Positions 23,422 through 34,430 of a stretch of DNA of 64,000 nt are shown here, in pieces. A model generated the notes under the pieces. The model was not told the origin of the DNA. It worked only from the letters and a program-made list of their open reading frames with translations, and did no database searches. Position 1 is the first letter of the stretch; each line of letters begins with the position of its first letter. The position numbers and the translations under genes are program-made. The stretch is from Pontederia crassipes (taxonomy: Eukaryota; Streptophyta; Magnoliopsida; Commelinales; Pontederiaceae), in assembly GCA_030549335.1 (NCBI GenBank), contig CM060186.1, positions 22,807,189 to 22,871,188 of the forward strand, given 5' to 3'.

Positions 23422-23991
23422 GCATACTGGAACACCACAGAATTAGCATTCGTTTTCTTTCTTAAATCATCCGTTGTGATGTCTCCACTTCTTTGTTGTT
23501 TCTGCACCATCTGTACTATATCACTGGGTCATACGTACTATGATCAAGAAGTATGCACATACTGCGTATATATATTATAAGTTTTGTACATATAAATATC
23601 CCATGTACACCATCATTTGATCATCCACCACTTGCCTTGGTAGATCAGAAGGCATCTTTATAGAATACATTATACATTATACACCACCATATGTTCATCC
23701 AACCTTTGCTGTAATTATTCGGTATATGAAGTAAAAGCTCAGTCACTAAATATGAAGAGCAACAAAAACTAGCATTCAGGAGTGAACCGACATTTCATGA
23801 TTACTTGAATTAATTTTAAATATTTATCTTTTCGAAAAGATAGCATATTGTTTGCTGAAAGCAAAATGAGCACCATTTTCTATGTTTACTTGTACAGATA
23901 TACATTGTCCATGGAATTGCCAATAAATTATAACATGATGACTTCTTAGATGATATGTTAGAAATGTTGCAATGATGCTCCAAAAGATAAG

Positions 23992-24173
23992 ATATATGTC
24001 AAACACTACTAGTTCAATAAATTATAACTGCCAATGTTGCAATAAATTATATATGCTCTCCTTCCCAGCAGATATATGTCAAACACTACTAGTTCAGACG
24101 TCTGCAATGGTACAGAGATAGATAAGCTCATCTTGATCAGCTTTATACATATATGTCAAACACTACTAGTTCA
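23992..24173. repeat. Three spaced copies of a 25-bp repeat
   Basis: ATATATGTCAAACACTACTA followed by GTTCA occurs at 23992-24016, 24072-24096 and 24149-24173, identical by eye, spaced 80 and 77 bases apart. Intervening DNA is only partly similar. It sits just before the glycolate oxidase fragment. No function is assigned; it is too few copies and too regular in sequence to be a CRISPR-like array, and this is a plant genome. Confidence 0.85.
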
Positions 24174-24272
24174 GGCATGCATGCAGGGATGAATGCCTGT
24201 GACTGTTGCAGCATCAGCATGCATCTCCCTGTCTTGTGTACTTACTTCCATGCCCCCTTAAAATGGATGCAG

Positions 24273-24404
24273 ATTGGAAGGCCAGTCGCGTTCTCCTTGG
24301 CTGCTGAAAGCGAGGCTGGCGTGAGGAAGGTGCTGCAGATGTTGCGAGACGAGTTCGAGCTGACCATGGCGCTGAGCGGCTGCACCTCGCTGCAGGAGAT
24401 CACA
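24273..24404 (+). pseudogene. Captured glycolate oxidase exon (C-terminal part)
   Basis: A GGATGCAG acceptor is followed by 44 open codons reading [20 protein letters not shown], then [17 protein letters not shown] and SLQEIT. This is the conserved C-terminal region of plant peroxisomal glycolate oxidase (FMN-dependent 2-hydroxy-acid oxidase of photorespiration), including the IGRP motif near the FMN phosphate site. Substitutions relative to the usual text (VAFS for [12 protein letters not shown] for CRSLKEIT) suggest some drift. The peroxisomal tail and everything before IGRP are missing, and the sequence then runs into unrelated AT-rich DNA. Codons are GC-rich, unlike the surrounding element, which fits a host origin. 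Confidence 0.85.
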
Positions 24405-24446
24405 TGCAGACTTTTATTGCTATTATGTGTTGTATATTCTTTATAA

Positions 24447-24479
24447 GGTTTTTTCCGCTTACCATCCCGAACTATGAAA
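24447..24479. repeat. Short match to the outer end of the Mutator-like inverted repeat
   Basis: GGTTTTTTCCGCTTACCATC followed by CCGAACTATGAA closely resembles the outer end of the element at 1228-2356 (GTTTTTTCCGCTACCACCC, then AACTATGAAC). Only about 33 bases match, so it is at most a remnant of a related Mutator-like end inside the CACTA element. Confidence 0.4.
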
Positions 24480-25081
24480 TGATGAACTTGATTAGTGCGT
24501 CTTTGATGATCTAGTGAGGACTTTTGTACCCAGTGTGATGTATTCATATACTCTATTTAAACTTTGTAATGAGCATTTAGCTCCACTTTATCAATCGAAA
24601 AATGATATATAGAGATTTTTGTTATATTGGTTATTGTATTGTCATTTATTTCATTGTATAATTAATAATTTGATATAAATGATATTATTGTGAATAAATT
24701 ATTGTTAATTTGTGACTGGATTGGGACAGTTTTGAGACAAACTGCAAACTGTGGGGATCAATTGTGATAAAAGTTAGCTACAGAATAAGGACAAATAGTC
24801 ACAAAAAAATATAATTATTTTATCGCCGTAACATTATAGCTACTACTTAGTGACAGATTAGCTACCGATTTTGAATTCTAATAATTAAGATTTGCCACAA
24901 ATTAGGGATGGATTAGGGACGACAGCACACATAATTAGCTACAAAAATAGGGACACAAATTTGTGTCGCAATCAGCGATGAGGTATTAGCTACAGATGTA
25001 CTCTGTCCCGAATCCGTAGCAAATCTGACGTTAATATTATTTGCGATGGTATTACCTACGAATTTGTTACAGATATCTCCA

Positions 25082-25108
25082 TAGCTAATAGCTCAAATTC
25101 TTGTAGTG
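25082..25108 (-). repeat. Right terminal inverted repeat of the CACTA element (27 bp)
   Basis: Exact complement of 13287-13313, ending CTTGTAGTG and followed by the TCA duplication at 25109-25111. Confidence 0.95.
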
Positions 25109-25111
25109 TCA
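25109..25111. repeat. CACTA target-site duplication TCA, right copy
   Basis: Matches 13284-13286. Confidence 0.9.
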
Positions 25112-26953
25112 CATATACTTTTCATAATTGCATTTCTCGAAATCAATTCATAGCATTCCAAAAGAGATGAATTCAATTTCACACTGAATTCAAAAGAGAT
25201 GAATGCATAGAGTAGGAGAAATCAACTTACCTATAAGGGCTAAGAAAATGTTTTCCTCTTCTACTCCTATAACAATAATAGTAAGAAACACATTACTACT
25301 ATGATATGAGCACAAGCCTCTCACATATGAAACATAATTAATTGCAACGGTATATGAACCTTAAATATTTACTCTTATAACTTAAGTAACTATTAAACAT
25401 AAGGATTGACCTAATATTATGACAGATTGCACACATAGTAAACAAAAATTCATATCTTATAGTATATATAATCAAATGACATCATTCTAATTTTCTATAG
25501 TTTCATATTATAGAGACTGTAATATGTAAAAGTTTGATTTCTTATTTCATTATGGTTTGCTCTCATGAAAATCAACATTCAGCCTAACTTTTATATTGTT
25601 TCTATGTCCTGACAGACTGAGCAACCTTACTTTTATGATTTATATAAAATAATAAACATTTCCTGTTCTGTTACTTTTTCTCGACTAATATACATTCTAG
25701 GGTGCAACTCATAAAATTACTTGAATTTGTATCTATTTGTACTGAGCACAATAAATTTAATCAATACTAGCATAATCTGTCCTAAACTCCGTTCTAATAG
25801 ACTGAGTAAGGCTTGGTAAAATATTTATAACTTTCGCTACTAATATTATTTTCTCATGATTCTAATTGTCAATGAAACCTAAGATCAACATCTATACCAC
25901 CCTAAATTATAAAATAATTTCACGAAATATTGGATTTAATACATAATTTACAAATTCGGATAGTAATTTCAGCGAACAAAGTGATAGTATCTTAAATATA
26001 AGAGCATAACTTTATCTACAGAAATCATATTAACTTTATTCCAAAGCTCAATGAAAGTAGACTCATATAGGATCAATCAGAATAAATTTTATAATTTTTA
26101 GATCACTTGAAGGTATGAAATTATGTAGCTAAAGATTCATGAATCAATTGAACATGGCTAAAGTTAATCTTACCCATGAACAACATGAGTTTTGCCCCAT
26201 GTTGAAGTAAAATCCGAAAATAAATAGATGAGAAAGGTTCAGAGTCACCCTAATTAGGAATTATGTAGACAAAATTCAAATAAAATGAAGTAGGAACTTA
26301 CCAAAATTTAAAAGACTAGTTGCTCCATCTCTTTCTCTAATTTCCTTCAATCATGTAGTATGGTTTCTTCTACCTTTGCAATTCGGCAAAGGATGGTGAA
26401 TAGTGCAGGGGGAGATAGTAAAAGGTGAAAGGATAAGTATTAGAAGGAAGGGATAAATCGACTTTAGGTGGTCAATTGGATTCTTCCAAAAATGCCCATG
26501 AAGTATCCCTTGAAGTAAATGGCTTTTGCATTTCTCCATTTATTTATTTATGTATTCATTTACTTAAGACATTACATGTAAATAAGAAACTATCCCTCAT
26601 TTGGATTCAAATAAAATATTTACAAAAATAAATAATTAAGGAATCAAAATCTAATTTTTTGTCCGAAGAACAAAAATCGTGATTTCACAAAATTTTTTAT
26701 TTTGTGTCTACGTTTTACCTAACTCACACACCTCCTAAAAATTCTTAAAAATCACTTTTATAATTTTTTCATATATAGGAACAATTACCAGGACTTTAAT
26801 TTTAATGCTTAAGTAAATTTTCATCGCTTTCGCACTCCAATAGTTGACATTGAAGTGTAAGTCTTAACATCACCTTCATAAAGCTTATCAATAAGATAAT
26901 ATAGCAACACATTCATATATCTAGTCATGCATGATTAACTTAGGGATATTACA
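25112..26953 (-). mobile_element. LTR A, right segment (sense 5' part)
   Basis: Continuation of the LTR interrupted by the CACTA element, ending ..GGGATATTACA at 26953 (sense start TGTAATATCCC). The region 26540-26860 aligns by eye with 29030-29370 of LTR B (shared CATTTGGATTCA, GTCCGAAGAA/GTTCGAAGAA, GGAACAATTA words), identifying both as LTRs of one family. It contains no coding sequence. Confidence 0.6.
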
Positions 26954-29486
26954 TAAAAGACCTAAGGCCCATATACGCCTCTCACAAAAAGTGCTTCTAA
27001 TCTTGATAAAAGATCACCAAGCACGACCACTGACTAGTCTACCGATCTAAAAAATAGTGAGAGTAACAATATGAGCAATCAACAACTTAGTAAGTCAAAA
27101 ACTCATAACCTATGTATTATCACATATTCTATTTGAGTAAAACAAGATTAAACATTATTCCTTCGTATAGAAAAGTATTAACTATTTTATTTTAGCATAT
27201 ATGATATAACAACAAATTATTAGCAATCCAAACTTTCACCATGTCATAAGATATAAAAAAATATCTATACCCTTATATGTCATGTCAAAAGTACAATCAT
27301 CGTATCACACTTCAAAATGAGACATCAACGCACCAACCATAAATGCATAGATGCATGAATCTTATATTCCTATAGATGTCATATTGCCATATGAACAAAG
27401 ACATCCTTTTTGGGATATCTGTCGATTGTGCCGAGGAGGCTAGAAGTGGCCCCTATGAATTCAAATGGTGGGTGTGATTTCACAATTCGGTTCACATGGC
27501 ACTTAGCTCCAAATAACATAAAATTCTTTGTTGGATATTTGTTGGCCCTATAAGGTCTTTCAACCAAATACGGGCCTTACAAATTTTTCAACAAGTCTTT
27601 CAACTATACAAGGGTAAATTATCGTCCAATAAGGGTAATGCAAATGCATGACCTAATCATATCATATTATGTTATATCTTGTCATATCATATCATGTTGC
27701 CTTTTTATATGTCCTATCAAATCATATCATTTCGTATTTGTCGTATGAGCTCTTGAAATAAATAATTGCACACATAGCAATTAATACATTTTACGAGTGC
27801 ACATAGCACCTATTCATATACTATATAATTTCATATCATATCTTGTAAACAAACAAAACCATTAATCAACTTCTAAATTCACATATCATATGATCGTATA
27901 AGTACAAACACTTTGTTTCTATTTGCATTTAACATATTACACATTGTAAAATATAAAATATATAAGTGTATAACTCCTAAGATGTGAAACCAAATTTCAA
28001 TGACAGAAGACTTCATCAACTATAATCATCATAAAACTCATAATTTAACTCATTATGAAATGAACTTAGAAAATTATATAGTTAAAATTATATTTTGATT
28101 CACTTTAGAACCTTGACTACATAGTGCCTAGTATAAAATTCATAACTTTTTGAATCTACATCCTATCACATGGAATGAAATTTCTAATGAAACTAGACTT
28201 CCTGAGCTTGAAATAATACTTACCTTATAATGCTTATCATTCTATATTAATCTACAAAATTTATAGATCAGGAAATGTTTCGTCATAATTCTAAAACTAA
28301 CAGATTGTGGGTTGTGCCTATAAAACTTATAATTCTTAGTATACATACTATTTTCACAAAATTATAATTTCTCCAAAAAGAGCATAGTCACATATTTCTA
28401 TCCCTCAAATTATAATATAAAATTCTAAGTGGAGAATTTATGATCGAATTATTATTCCATCCTAACTACTTTCTGGAACATCCTAAGTGACCCCTAGGGT
28501 TTCATACATAACTTTCTGTTAGGTATCCAAACAATTCAATTCCAAAGGTCGTGAACATTAGACTTCCACAAGTATTTAATATTTAATTTAACATTTTTTT
28601 AAGGTACAAAAGGTATGAGAACATAATTTAAAAGTGACAGCTTCAAACTTCAGCCTAATTAGGGTTTCTTCTTCACCTTGAAACTCACTCTTTCTTAATA
28701 ATATGGAATAGGGAATGAGGGAAATCTAACAAAGATGGAATATGTGCTTTACAACAATTTAATATGGATAATTAATAAGAAATGAGCTTTTAACTTACCT
28801 ATATGAAGCCCTAACCACTAACCCTTGATTTCCTCTTCCTTTCTTCTTGCCTTTGGTTGCTACCTTGCTGAAGTCGAATGGGGGGTGGGCAGGTTCACAT
28901 GGGATAAGAAGATAAGGTTGAGGGTTATATATATCATAGATATCAACCTACATTCGGGTGGATTTGAGTATTCAACTTTGCCCTTGGAGTTCATCTTATT
29001 GGCAATAATATCATTTAAGTAAATGACTTGTCACTTTTTCTATTATGTATTTTATTTATTCCTTTAGTTAAGACATTACATATAAATAAAAAAACTACCC
29101 CCCATTTGGATTCATATAGAATATTTATAAAATTAAATTCCAAAACAATCAAAATCTAAATTTTTGTTCGAAGAATAAAATCGATCGTTTTCTAGTTTTT
29201 CGATTTTGTGTTATCATTTAACCTAGCCAATATGTTAACTAAAAATTATTAAAAATCATATCTAACATACATTAACATAGAGGAACAATTAACGTCACTT
29301 TAATTTTCTTAATTCTAACATTTTCAAAAATCATCTTTTCAAGACTTAGGTGAATTTCATCACTTTTTGTGCTTCCACAGCTATCAGACCTTCCACTTTC
29401 ACACATGTATATATCGTAACAATGAAACCATCATGTAATATAATATTAGCACATTAATCATATATGATTGAAGTAGGGATATTACA
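26954..29486 (-). mobile_element. LTR B of the nested LTR retroelement, truncated
   Basis: Second LTR of the family represented by LTR A, ending GGGATATTACA at 29486 and followed by AGTGC. It abuts LTR A directly; about 390 bases corresponding to the start of LTR A and the whole internal region are absent. The arrangement is therefore a retroelement reduced to its two LTRs. The two LTRs are clearly diverged, indicating an old insertion. Confidence 0.55.
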
Positions 29487-29712
29487 AGTGCACAATAAAA
29501 TTTTAGCAAGGAAAAAGTATTAACAGAACAAAAAAATATATAAATTCTAAATGGGGAAACTAATGCAAAAACAAAACAAACAAGAAACAAAATAAAAAGT
29601 TCAAAACATAAGACAAAATATTAACAATCGAATATTAACAAGATTCAACTAACCTCGAAATAGAAAATCAAGTGTAAGCAATAAAACATTATGGTCCCCA
29701 ACAATGACACCA
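29487..29712 (-). mobile_element. Leader and primer-binding-like site of a Tat/Athila-type element
   Basis: On the minus strand, TTGGTGTCATTGTTGGGGA (complement of 29695-29712 plus one base) is the TTGGCGCCGTTGCCGGGGA primer site of Tat/Athila elements with most C/G positions turned to T/A, as expected from methylation-driven decay. The AT-rich leader runs down to 29487, where the LTR B insertion interrupts it; the gag fossil at 11450-12079 would follow. Old and broken. Confidence 0.55.
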
Positions 29713-30548
29713 ATAATTTGACTCGAAATATTTTGTGCGAAGGTCTATGGTGCAGAAGACCGCACAATAAAAAAAATCGGTGAGTAAATTAGGTGATTCA
29801 AGGATTAAGTTAGCTTGAAGGCACAAAGTGACCCCACTTGAGGAAGTGATCTTACCTGAATAGAAAGTTCCATAGTATTGTCCAAATTGACTTTTTTATT
29901 AATACTTCCATGGTATTACTTGTAATGTACTATAAATGCTTTATTGATTTTTCAAGTAATCATTCATGATTCCATTATTCACCGAACTTCCTAGTCTGAT
30001 TACATTAGTTCATATTAGTGTTATGTAAAATGCTTATAATCAAAAGAAAATTATTTCATTATTTACTATTATGATATCACAATAACTTTTATCTCTTACG
30101 AGATAATTGTCATCTCAATATGGATCTATGCATAACTTTTATCTCTTACGAGATAACTTTTATCTAGCCATGTCAATTGATAATTTGCATAACATGGCTT
30201 GAGTGCTATTGCACATGGTTAGAAGCTTCATATTAGGATTATGTTGTATATCTATTTTGGGACATGGAATTGTAATAAAGTATCATATTTCAAATTATTT
30301 GTGTTTAATTATGTGTACAGAGATATGTCATCATTTATGTCCTTTAAAATTTGTTGCACTTATATTTAAATTAGTTGTGTTTTATATTATTTTTACATCT
30401 TTTATGTGCCTTTATTTTTATTGTCACTTGGTAATAGAAAATGGTCAAAGTACATCATACGTAGCACCCTATAAAATTTCATCAAGTAATGAGAGTCAAA
30501 TTTTGTTCCATTGGTTTCATCCCAGACAACCCCTTATTGGATAGTTAA
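29713..30548. other. Probable LTR remains, no gene
   Basis: On the minus strand this lies directly upstream of the primer-like site, where the LTR of the Tat/Athila-type element should be. A clear outer end is not visible. Two direct copies of an ATCTCTTACGAGATAA palindromic word occur at about 30090-30165. The open frame at 30203-30544 has no recognisable motifs. Confidence 0.35.
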
Positions 30549-31170
30549 TGTAACAACCCAATTTTTAGGTAAGGGAAATTAATTCATTTGAAGAAAACTC
30601 TAGGAAATCCTATGCTATACTCTATAAAAGACCCCCAAACATTCTCCTCTCTTCGCTTTTTCTTATTTCTCTCATCCCACACGATGTCCACAACCCTAAA
30701 CTTAAGGAGGAAGCAATAGAAGAGCAAGGAAGAAGAAAAGGACAAAAGAGAAGATAACATGGACAAGGGAAAGGGAATCAACAAAGAAGAAAGAGAGCAA
30801 AGCCATAAGTATGTTAAGAGGATCCAACCCTTCTCTCCTCTTTGTAGGAACAAAAGTTTGAGTACACCATGTTCTCATATTGTGATTGAGGGTTGCATGA
30901 TTTTGGTGTTTAGATTTACATGTTTTAGCTAAAGATTCATTATTCTAATCATGTTCCATGACCTAATTGTAGTGTTATCTATTATTTCAGGGAAAGCCCT
31001 AAAATATGTATTTTCATGATTCAAATGATTTAAAATTATTGTTCAAGCATGCCCTTATATATATGATTCAAGACCTAAAAATTTTCTTTTTTATGTCTAT
31101 GTTTTCCTTTGATTTAATCTTAAAACATGTATTTTCAGGCTGAAAATTAGATTTCAAGATGCTCTCACAA
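30549..31170 (+). mobile_element. LTR-like 5' end with TATA box, plus orientation
   Basis: TGTAACAACCCAATTTTTAG resembles the sense starts of the Tekay-type LTRs in this window, and CTCTATAAAAGAC follows about 70 bases on as a TATA box, then a pyrimidine-rich stretch. The layout is also like the TGTAACACC..TATATAAAG segment in the tandem duplication at 3283-6153. No downstream end was found; it seems cut off by the Tat-type LTR that follows. Confidence 0.4.
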
Positions 31171-33590
31171 TTGTGTCACGTCCCGAAATGGTTGTAATCA
31201 TGAGATGATCGCACAAGGTGAGAATGACTCTCACTCACGATCATGACGAGTCTATCACGATCGTGACAGGGTGAAGCATGGTCGTGATTGGCTTAGTCAT
31301 GACCGTGAGTGAATGGTGAAAAAAATGACTAAGAAAAATAACTCATTCACACCCATGATAAATTTATCATGGTGTGACGAGCTTGGGCATGGGCACGACA
31401 GCCCAGTCATTCCCCCAACCAGAAGAAACTATTGGAATCATCTCAGACACGCTTGTGAATTGGACCTTCACGGTCATGACTAGGCATTGGTATGGATGTG
31501 ACCAACGGTTGTGACCGATGTAGAACTCTCCATGTGATGTTTTAAACTTGATTTTTAAAGTATATATGTCATGTAAAGTGATGCGTGCATTTTACAACAT
31601 ATACTTAGGCTTGTATTTAGGCCTATTTTGTGTAATTTGCTCATAGCATGCATCAATTATATATTTATTTCTTTAAATTCTTGAAAGTAGCAATCTACCT
31701 GGAGTTAGTGTATTTTGTAGGAATTATTGTTGAAAATAATGGAGGAATGGAATAATAGTAGAATCACATGAAACATAGTTAAAACAGCTTTTGAAAATTC
31801 AAATTTGGCTTTTCACGAACTCACTCACATCCGTGAAAAGTCTGTTTCATGCCTCCAGCGTCCTATGCTCACGGCTCTCACACAGCTACTTCACAAGAAA
31901 TCTTTATTTCATAGGTCGTTACACATTTCTCATGGCCATGATGATAGAGTTTCACGCACTAACTTCATCATTTCATGGACTGAGTGATCTTCACTCTTTG
32001 ATTGAGAAACCTATGGGCCGTGACACAATTCTCACGGCCGTTACAGGTGGATTTTACATATCACGTAGTTTCACTGCTCCTCCAATCTAGTTAGGAAACG
32101 TCATCACTGGCCGTGAGAATCTCTAACGGGCCATTACGAAGTTCTCACAGTAATCACAGAAAGGTTGGAGGATTTTCTTATTACTTAACGGGTCGTAAAA
32201 GATCCATAACGGATGTCACAAAATGATTATAGTTAAGAAAGTAGATTTCACAGACCATTACAATTGTTTACGAGATTGGACAAAAAGGTGCCCGAATCAT
32301 GACCCTGACAATCTGGTCACGCCTCATGATGGCTACAAACAACTCCGAGTACTATTTTGATTGAGCCGTGAAGAGCACTTTAGGGGGTGTAAGGGACACG
32401 AATTTTGAAATTCAACATATTTTCGAAAGAAATCAATGCACACCGACTCGAACTCTTACCATATGTCCTACGAATCAATTTGAAACAAATTATGCTAGAA
32501 ATTTTGGAGTTTTACAAGGCAAAAAATTTAGAATCAATAGGACTCTAAATTTATCTTATTTTACAAGGAAAAAGTTTATGTTTCTTCTCAAATTGTATGG
32601 AAACTTAAGCCTCTATCAAAAGGGACATCTGACAGTCAGAAATAATTATGCTACGGCCTGCAATCAAAGCTTTCAAGCTAAGAACAAATGAGCACTTTTG
32701 AAAAACAAAGGAGAAGACTTCTGCGTGGTAGATTCCAACGAGGATTGTATAGTAGTTCATCATGGTTTCTAAAGAGTTAGGATAATATTTTAGATTTTGA
32801 AATTTTATCTATATATCTTAGTACTTTGAATTATTAGTTTTAATTTTATCTTTTTGTGTTAGTTGCAAGAGTTTTAGTGTAAGAATAATTTTTGAATTTC
32901 TGATAATTGCATAATAGTTAGTTTAATTTTATGAACATAGTTGTTATGCTTAATGTTTTTCTTCAGATTTTAATGACTTTTGGGTTGATTATTAACTGGG
33001 TAGTGTAATCAATTCCTTATTCATAATTTTTTTGTTTGAATTGATTGTTAACTTTTATGTTGAAACAATGCATGTCATAGTCCAATAGAACCAGATGGAA
33101 TATTAGATTGTGTGGTCTGCTTAATTGACCCAGACGAGCGGCTAAGTAGTTTAGGAATTACAATACATAACATCTTAATTTTAATTTAACCAAGGGTAGA
33201 TCCGGGCGGAGCACTTTCATACTACTATAGTTTTAAGATGGTTGATTTACCCGATTAGGAAAGTCATATCTTCGATGTTCCTAATCTATCTAAATACTGA
33301 ATTTGGATTCATTGTTACAATCAATTTTATAGAAGTTACATATTGTTTTAATCATTATATATAGATCATCCTAAGGACCTATGCATCATTAGTTTTAGAG
33401 TTTTATCTTTCTGTAATTTTATTTTCAACACAGTTCTACCCCAAATTGTATGTCATCTTCTATTAGCATCTGAAATTTGATAGATAAGTAAAGTAGTTCC
33501 TCATGGGATCGACGACCTTTACTATTGCACTATTACTTAAACGACTAGTACACTTTCTAGCTATATGGTTATCAATTTTCGTAGCATATG
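31171..33590 (+). mobile_element. Tat/Athila-type LTR remains
   Basis: The segment has repeated TCACGGCCGTTAC/CACGATCGTGAC words in its first half and, near its end, GGGATCGACGACCTTTACTA followed by ACGACTAGTACACTT, close to the standard closing part of Tat/Athila LTRs (GGGATTCGAC..TGTACACTTG). The primer site that should follow is not recognisable, so this is a solo or truncated LTR. Boundaries are approximate. Old. Confidence 0.5.
31186..32350. repeat. Degenerate palindrome-rich repeats (CACGGCCGTGA, CACGATCGTGA)
   Basis: Two blocks, about 31186-31520 and 31800-32350, are filled with imperfect variations on TCACGATCGTGAC / TCATGACCGTGAG and TCACGGCCGTTAC, each about 20-60 bases apart. They are comparable in style to the GGTCGACC array at 7249-7530 and the GGGCCGGG/CCGGGTT words at 36120-36370, though the words differ. 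Confidence 0.65.
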
Positions 33591-33737
33591 TGTATGGTGA
33601 TTGTATATGACACCTAGATACACGTAATGCATTCTCAGCTATAATTAAGCTAAAAATCAAGAATGATTGAGTTTGTTATATTGATGACCCTAATAAAATA
33701 TGAAATTAAATGAAATGTCTCGAAACTTATTAAATTT

Positions 33738-34430
33738 AAGAAGTAAATGCCTTTTACCTTATAGTGATTGAGACTTCTCAAGAAATAATGCAATCATCCA
33801 AAAGGTGTTCGAGATTCCCTAGGAGTCCATGGCCTAGTTGTAATGATATTGCCATGAGTCTTCAATTAAGAAGAATTTAATGAATGTACTTATTAAAGAT
33901 AAGAAGTAAATGTCTTTCATCTTATGATGATTGAGACATTTTCAAAAAATAATGACATCACCTAAAAGATTGTTTGAGATTTTCCATGGGCCCATGGATT
34001 AGTTAATTAATGTAATGATGTTGCTATGTATCTTTAATTAAGTAAAGATGAAAGATGTTATATGAAGAACTTATGAATGTACTTATTAAAGATAAGAAGC
34101 AAATGTCTTTCACTTTACAGTGTTTAAGACTTTTTTGGCAAATAATTCCATCATCTAAAAAGTGTTTGAGATTTTCCAAAAAACCCATTGTCTAGTAATA
34201 CATTATGTTATCTTGTGCCTTTAATTAACTAAAAATGAAAAATGTTATATGATGAAGTTAATAAAAGTACTTATTAAAGTTAAAGATGGGAAATAAATTT
34301 CTTTCAGCTTATAATGATTGAACTTTCTCGAAAAATAATATCATCATCTAAAAGGTGTTTGAAATTTTCTAATATAAATATGAAGGGTGTCATAAGATAA
34401 AGTTAATGAAATTGAGACAATAATGTACCT
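33738..34430. repeat. Degenerate tandem array, period about 163-193 bp
   Basis: Four copies begin near 33738, 33901, 34094 and 34283. Each starts AAGAAGTAAATGTCTTTCA-like, continues with TGATTGAGACTTTTC, TCATCTAAAAGGTGTTTGAGA and ends with a CTTAATTAA / ATTAAAGATAAG stretch. Divergence between copies is considerable. No coding potential. Too short to be called a satellite. Confidence 0.8.

Larger units (their letters stand above)
13287..25108 (+). mobile_element. CACTA (En/Spm-type) element, 11.8 kb, complete ends, with captured host gene fragments
   Basis: The ends are 27-base identical inverted repeats (13287-13313 and 25082-25108), each beginning CACTACAAGAATTTGAGC, flanked by a TCA duplication. 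Inside, in order, are subterminal repeats, a pyrimidine-rich leader with a telo-box, a TNP2-type transposase (16496-19755), a seven-exon second gene (20129-21811), and then 3.3 kb holding pieces of host genes on the same strand. Both transposon genes have canonical splice sites and are open except for one in-frame TAA each. The element sits in LTR A of an older retroelement, so it is the youngest layer of the nest. Transposition competence cannot be judged from sequence alone; the clean ends and target duplication point to recent insertion. Confidence 0.95.

Noticed and set aside
23992-24173. CRISPR-like spaced repeats
   Set aside because: Only three copies, unequal partly similar spacers, in a plant transposon.
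30203-30544. 113-codon plus-strand frame rich in hydrophobic residues
   Set aside because: TA-rich DNA gives Ile/Leu/Phe/Tyr-rich translations by chance; it lies in probable LTR remains.
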